Origin: Chrysopilus asiliformis
Lineage: Eukaryota; Arthropoda; Insecta; Diptera; Rhagionidae
Assembly: GCA_964034945.1 (NCBI GenBank)
Contig: OZ035963.1
Coordinates: 40,571,090-40,635,089 of the forward strand
DNA length: 64,000 nucleotides
Reading direction: 5' to 3'
This document shows positions 59,885 to 64,000 of the stretch, piece by piece. Each line of letters begins with the position of its first letter. Position 1 is the first letter of the stretch. Below the pieces are notes generated by a model. The model saw only the letters and a program-made list of their open reading frames with translations, was not told the DNA's origin and did not search any database. Position numbers and translations under genes: made by a program.

Positions 59885-60195
59885 TATGCCCCCGGGCTAA
59901 CTTTTGAACCAGTTCGGGCTTCACTTTCATGGTACCTCCATTGGAAAGATGATTTGCTCTAGTTTCATGGATATAAGCTCTTTTTTGGCGGGGAACTGCA
60001 GAGGGATGGTCAGCTGCCATCTTAGGCGCAATGATTTTTTTGATGGACAAATCATTGCGCCTAAGATGGCAGCTGACCATCCCCCTGTTGTTCCCCGCCC
60101 AAAAAGAGCTTATATCCATGAAACTAGAGCAAAATACCTTTCTAATGCTGGTACAACGAAAGTGAAACCCAAAAGTTAGTAAAGGGGCATTTTCG
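59885..60195. mobile_element. Fold-back element (palindrome, arms about 150 bp)
   Basis: The centre, ATCATTGCGCCTAAGATGGC and its complement, is almost perfect. Divergence rises toward the ends (CCCCCGGGCTAAC against CCCCTTTACTAAC). One arm is related to 556-772. The overlapping opposite-strand frames are palindrome artefacts. Confidence 0.85.
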
Positions 60196-60669
60196 TGCAT
60201 CATTCTTTGCAAAAAATAATGCCGTTTACAAAACTTTAACAATAATTTTTTTCTATTTTACGATTTTAATACCAAATGTGAATACCCTTAATATTTAGCT
60301 GTGAAAAGTATTAAATTAAAGTGCGATGAGACAGAGGCCCTTTGGAAGTAATTCCGGCCAAGCAATTTTTTTTCTTCTTACGGTCAACCTAAAGGTAACG
60401 TATCAGAAAAAAAATGCGATAATAACGACAAACACATTTTCTTAGCTGGACGAAATTCCATTAGCTTTTATTACTTCTCAAACCATTCGCTATGAAATAT
60501 CCGGATGTGCGTGAAAACTAATTTTTAAAATTTCAATCAAACATGTGAAACTAAATAAAAATTTGTGAAAAAATAAATTTACTCATTGTTGAACACGCGA
60601 TATAGGGCAATATTATTTCTGAAAATTAATTTAGAAAATCAAAAAAGTCTTGTATTTCAGACCCATAAT
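60196..60669. other. No recognisable gene
   Basis: AT-rich; the left part is unassigned. The right edge would be the 3' flank of the CCDC51-like gene. Confidence 0.4.
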
Positions 60670-61107
60670 TTATTTTTTTGACGAACTAATATGAAAAATA
60701 TATCTATAAACATTTCCTGTATGTCTCTTGAAATATGTTGTCCATGACTCTTTTTGCTGATTCTCAATTTTGATTGATCCTCCTCTTATCAATAGTCCCT
60801 TTATTTCATTTATTAATTGTTTCACTGGAACGATTTCTTGCACTACATTCTTTTTTATCTCTGTTGTGTGTTTTTCCAGAATTTCAATATACTCTCTACG
60901 ACGGTTATTAGCGATTATTGTCGATAAAAGGGTGATTAAGGATACAACTAGTGTTCCAATAAGACCAAGAGCACGCAGTATGTTTGCATGAACTTTTTCT
61001 TTTTCATAAGAGTCTTTTATCGATATTACTATATCATTTAATAGTTGCCTGTTCAATTCATCTTCGGAATTATATTCATCGCGTTTTTTCTTTTCATCTT
61101 GGCTTAG
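60670..61107 (-). CDS. CCDC51/MITOK-like protein, 3'-terminal exon
   Basis: CCDC51 (MITOK) is a coiled-coil inner-membrane subunit of the mitochondrial ATP-sensitive potassium channel. The exon begins after an acceptor (TTTTTTTATAG) at 61108 with LSQDEKKKRDEYNSEDEL. It continues with ISIKDSYEKEKVHANILRAL, a hydrophobic membrane segment (LGLIGTLVVSLITLLSTII) and a charged coiled-coil tail ending HISSSKK. Stop at 60670. The combination of a SHEKE-like helix followed at once by a membrane span resembles CCDC51. The part after the membrane segment is shorter than in vertebrates. Upstream exons are not seen; they should lie to the right. An AATAAA overlaps the stop. Confidence 0.5.
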   Translation of the reverse strand, partial: LSQDEKKKRDEYNSEDELNRQLLNDIVISIKDSYEKEKVHANILRALGLIGTLVVSLITLLSTIIANNRRREYIEILEKHTTEIKKNVVQEIVPVKQLINEIKGLLIRGGSIKIENQQKESWTTYFKRHTGNVYRYIFHISSSKK

Positions 61108-61559
61108 CTATAAAAAAAGAATATTTAGAAAAAAAATTATTGAAATTCTGATTATTGCAAAAAAGAGTTTTTATGAGTCTTAAAACTAAAAGTTAACGAA
61201 TTAGAGCTAAGTGCGAAAGCTTTCAACAAAACTTTTGAAAGTTGTAGTGACCGCACTAATGGTGAAAACCTAATTCAAATCCATTTAGCGGTTCAAAATA
61301 TATCAGCAGCGGTATTGTGATTAGAAAGTGAGAAATTTTTTTACGTGAGAAAACTGAATAAATCAGTTTTTTCACCTTTTGGTATTGGGATCTAAAAAAG
61401 GTGAAAATTTGAACGTGAAGATTTTCATCTCAAATGTCAAAATTTCCACCACGTATTTCTCAAGCGGAAATTAAAAGTGAGTTTCTCAGTGGAAGTAGAA
61501 GTGTAAAATGGATACAAAAGCGGTACGTTTTTCCCATTTATTTACTCAACTAAATAAAA
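61108..61559. other. Probable intron sequence, no gene seen
   Basis: AT-rich. It should be intron if the CCDC51-like exon call is right. Confidence 0.35.
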
Positions 61560-61565
61560 AAAAAA

Positions 61566-61801
61566 ACAAAGCAGTCATTGGGACTGCCGACAGAAGTGAT
61601 AACCTTAAACTATGAAATAACAGAATTTTTTTGGATTTTGAAATTATTTGTAGTATCAAAAATTAATATTTCATAATTTGTAAATTAAAATCATTAACAT
61701 TAGTCTGGTTTTCATATCTATCGCCACTCCGAGCAACAATTACATATATACATTAGCTGTTTTTTTAATGATCCATATGGATCTGTTATCCGGATCATTA
61801 A
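61566..61801 (+). repeat. Dispersed repeat family C, copy 2
   Basis: Nearly identical to 37538-37795 over its length, with only a few substitutions. Confidence 0.85.
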
Positions 61802-61802
61802 A

Positions 61803-62062
61803 TAAAAAAAAAATTTTAAAAAAAAGCTTTTATTAAAAAAGAATGCACTAAAAAGAAAAAAAATAATTTTCTGGATGCTGTGTATCACAAATATAAAAGC
61901 TTTTTAAAAGCGAGATAAATTTTTATTTTATTGTTTTATGCTTTATCTCGCTTTTTAAAAGCTTTTATATTTGTGATACACAGCGTCCAGAAAATTATTT
62001 TTTTCTTTTTAGTGCATTCTTTTTTAATAAAAGCTTTTTTTTAAATTTTTTTTTTTTATTTT
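61803..62062. repeat. Near-perfect palindrome, arms about 120 bp
   Basis: Left arm AAGCTTTTATTAAAAAAGAA ... AAAGCGAGATAAA, right arm its complement, with centre around TTTTTATTTTATTG. Only a few mismatches (GGATGCTG against CAGCGTCC). It can form a long cruciform. Confidence 0.9.
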
Positions 62063-62109
62063 GTTCTTTTTAGTCTTCGAATATATGTATATCCTTACAT
62101 TTGAGATGT

Positions 62110-62712
62110 CCTTACAGGCTTTTTAACTTGAGAATCGTATTCAGCGACCCCAAAAACCCCCAGAATAGATTTTTTTTCCGGATAATCACGTTATCCTTAC
62201 AGGACCTTCCGTTATCCGTACAGACTTTTTAATGGTAGATTCGGATTTAGCGACCTCAAAAACCCCCAGAATAGATTTTTTCCGGAAAATTTGGAGAAAA
62301 GGATAATCACGTTATCCTTACAGGACCTTCCGTTATCCTTACTGATTTTTTAATGACAGATTCGGATTCAGCGACCTCAAAACCCCCCAGAATAGATTTT
62401 TTTTCCGGAAAATTTGGAGAAAAGGATAATCACGTTATCCTTACAGGACCTTCCGTTATCCTTACTGACTTTTTAATGACATATTCGGATTCAGCGACCC
62501 CAAAAACCCCCAGAATAGATTTTTTTCCGGAAAATTTGGAGAAAAGGATAATCACGTTATCCTTACAGGACCTTCCGTTATCCTTACTGATTTTTTAATG
62601 ACAGATACGGATTCAGCGACCCCAAAAACCCCCAGAATAGATTTTTTTCCGGAAAATTTGGAGAAAAGGATAATCACGTTATCCTTACAGGACCTTCCGT
62701 TATCCTTACAAG
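62110..62712. repeat. Tandem array, five units of 106-123 bp
   Basis: CAGAATAGATTTTTT begins units at 62161, 62267, 62388, 62511 and 62633. Each has GGATAATCACGTTATCCTTACAGGACCTTCC. The last three units are the most alike. Short frames here are by-products. Confidence 0.9.
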
Positions 62713-62870
62713 GACGAAGTAGTGAAAATATTGTATTGTCATCGGACATATATATGTAAGTGTGCAAAATTTCAAGTCAATCGGACAAGTGGAAGTTGGT
62801 CAAAATTGGGTTGCAAGATTTGATCTGACAGACAAACAGACACGAAAGCAAGCTAAATAAAAGCTTTTAA

Positions 62871-63200
62871 TGATGTAAGAATACATGCTTGATTTAAACT
62901 GTAAATTGTTAACTTTGTCCCAGAGCAAAAATTTTACGCTAATATGTTTTTTGTCTCTCCTGAAAAATTTCAAAAAGTGGAGATGACCGTTTTTTTTATC
63001 GAAAAAACCATAACAGAAAGCTTTGGAAGTTGAGGTGCTTTTTTTAAAAGTTTTCCAATGTGGAAGTTGAAGCTTAAAGCTTTGGAAGTTGAAAGGTTTT
63101 CCAATGTGGAAAGCGTCACGTTTTGATGCTGACGCCAAACCATAAGTTTTTACCCATCCAAAAATCGCCCAACGCGCCTAAAGAAGTTATCACTTCAAAA
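62871..63200 (+). repeat. Dispersed repeat family D, copy 2
   Basis: Near-identical to 39226-39640 but with short deletions (the GCACCGAGGTCTTCATTATC segment is missing near 62995). It follows family C, as in the first copy. Confidence 0.85.
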
Positions 63201-63289
63201 AAAATTCTATTTTGTTTATCATTTGTTGTGTAATTTTATAAATATATGAAATAATTTGTTTAATCGGACAATTGAGGTTATGTTATTTA

Positions 63290-63481
63290 ATTTTGGCTAC
63301 CCTTTTCTTAGAAGAAAGCGACTGCTTCCCAGCGAGAAACCCTCATAAATTTCATGTTGGAAAACAAGGATTAACTCGTCGCAGAAGAATTTATCGTCTT
63401 AGAATAAAGTTCAACTTAAGTTCTGTGTTCGAATTCAACGAAAAATTTCGAAAATGTAAAGAAAAAATATTTATAAATGTG
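63290..63481 (+). pseudogene. Exon-like fragment, possibly Myb/SANT-type
   Basis: After a TTTTCTTAG acceptor the frame reads KKATASQRETLINFMLENKD and then hits a stop. A GTAAGT donor occurs at 63481. The phrase resembles the start of Myb/SANT-like domains of transposon regulators, but the match is short. Confidence 0.25.
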
Positions 63482-64000
63482 TAAGTTCCTGGAACGCTTT
63501 TTTTTATTCGTAATTGTGAATATACAATTAAACAATTTGTGAAGTGTAGAATTGTACTTTTGTGGAATAGTCTATATAAAGACAAAAATATAACTGTCTT
63601 ACTTTCATTTAGATTTATTGAATTTCTTTCAATTGAAAAATGGGAGGAAAACTAGCACAGGTTTTTTAGTTCAAATACCACCTTTTATAAATAAAATCGG
63701 CTATGCTACAAATTAAATTGATTCTTTTGCACATCTAATACTAAGTTCAGACCGACACAAAATCACGTAATTTTGAAGATTTTCGAAATTTTGAACGAAA
63801 CCTTCCTCGAAACCACGAGATTTCCAGTACATTAACCTGTTTTCAAAAATCACTAAAAGTATGCAATTTCCACAAAATTACGAACGAAATCAAGCAAAAA
63901 CAATGAATACAACCCTGCATCACTCATTCAGCTCTCTTGAGTACATCAGTTTTGACATTTGTGCTGGATTGGAACGACGGAGATATAAGAAAAAGAAGCC
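63482..64000. other. No recognisable gene
   Basis: AT-rich with no long frame. The final 260 bp (from AAGTTCAGACCGACACAAAA) could be the left end of another element running out of the window. Confidence 0.35.

Noticed and set aside
59790..60242. 150-codon frame on the minus strand and its plus-strand partner
   Set aside because: Both read the same palindrome from opposite arms; no domain.
62353..62767. Frames with repeated RIDFF segments
   Set aside because: Generated by the 120-bp tandem array.

Overview
The window is a stretch of AT-rich, repeat-packed eukaryotic nuclear DNA, most likely from an insect. The evidence is GT-AG introns of 50-90 nt, a DD41D mariner, BEL/Pao and Ty3/Gypsy polyproteins, Helentron/DINE-1-like elements with internal GTCY microsatellites, and PIF/Harbinger transposons. 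A fly is plausible, but the species cannot be fixed from the sequence. There are no bacterial operons, no CRISPR arrays, and no tRNA or rRNA genes that I can see.

Only three host genes are supported. Two are convergent: the last two exons of a TPR gene resembling dynein assembly factor DNAAF4/DYX1C1 (24843-25288, +), and a three-exon HAD phosphatase of the PHOSPHO1/PHOSPHO2 family (25401-29597, -). The phosphatase has a 3.35-kb intron filled with small transposons. The third is a 3'-terminal exon resembling CCDC51/MITOK (60670-61107, -).

The rest is transposons nested inside transposons, and many can be delimited to the base by target-site duplications (TSDs). 0-4.2 kb: two mariners, each cut by a hAT MITE; the second is also cut by a Helentron-like element. 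6.6-8.0 kb: more Helentron-like copies. 9.0-15.7 kb: a pogo-like MITE split by a nearly full-length BEL/Pao element with 138-bp LTRs. 16.8-23.5 kb: a probable hAT shell holding Harbinger, piggyBac and Tc1 remnants, a large fold-back element and a THAP exon.

31-50.6 kb: one broken Ty3/Gypsy element on the minus strand. Its protease, polymerase and gag pieces are scattered over about 20 kb because at least seven other elements landed in it. The guests include a 6.5-kb DNA transposon with a 4-bp TSD and an unusual transposase (33.7-40.2 kb), and a complete PIF/Harbinger element (43.2-47.9 kb) that was itself invaded twice. 50.8-54.8 kb: two non-LTR retrotransposon remnants, one cut by a mariner fragment and by a 153-bp MITE. 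55-57.1 kb: a tandem repeat whose units serve as empty-site references for two insertions. 58.4-60.2 kb: a hAT element, a short RT scrap, a compact hammerhead-ribozyme motif and a fold-back element. 61.5-63.2 kb: a repeat block sharing both ends with one at 37.5-39.6 kb, with a long palindrome and a roughly 120-bp tandem array in its middle.

Almost all transposon reading frames are broken, so the window reads as an archive of successive invasions, not a set of co-operating genes. Coordinates come from reading the sequence by eye, so boundaries without a TSD are approximate.
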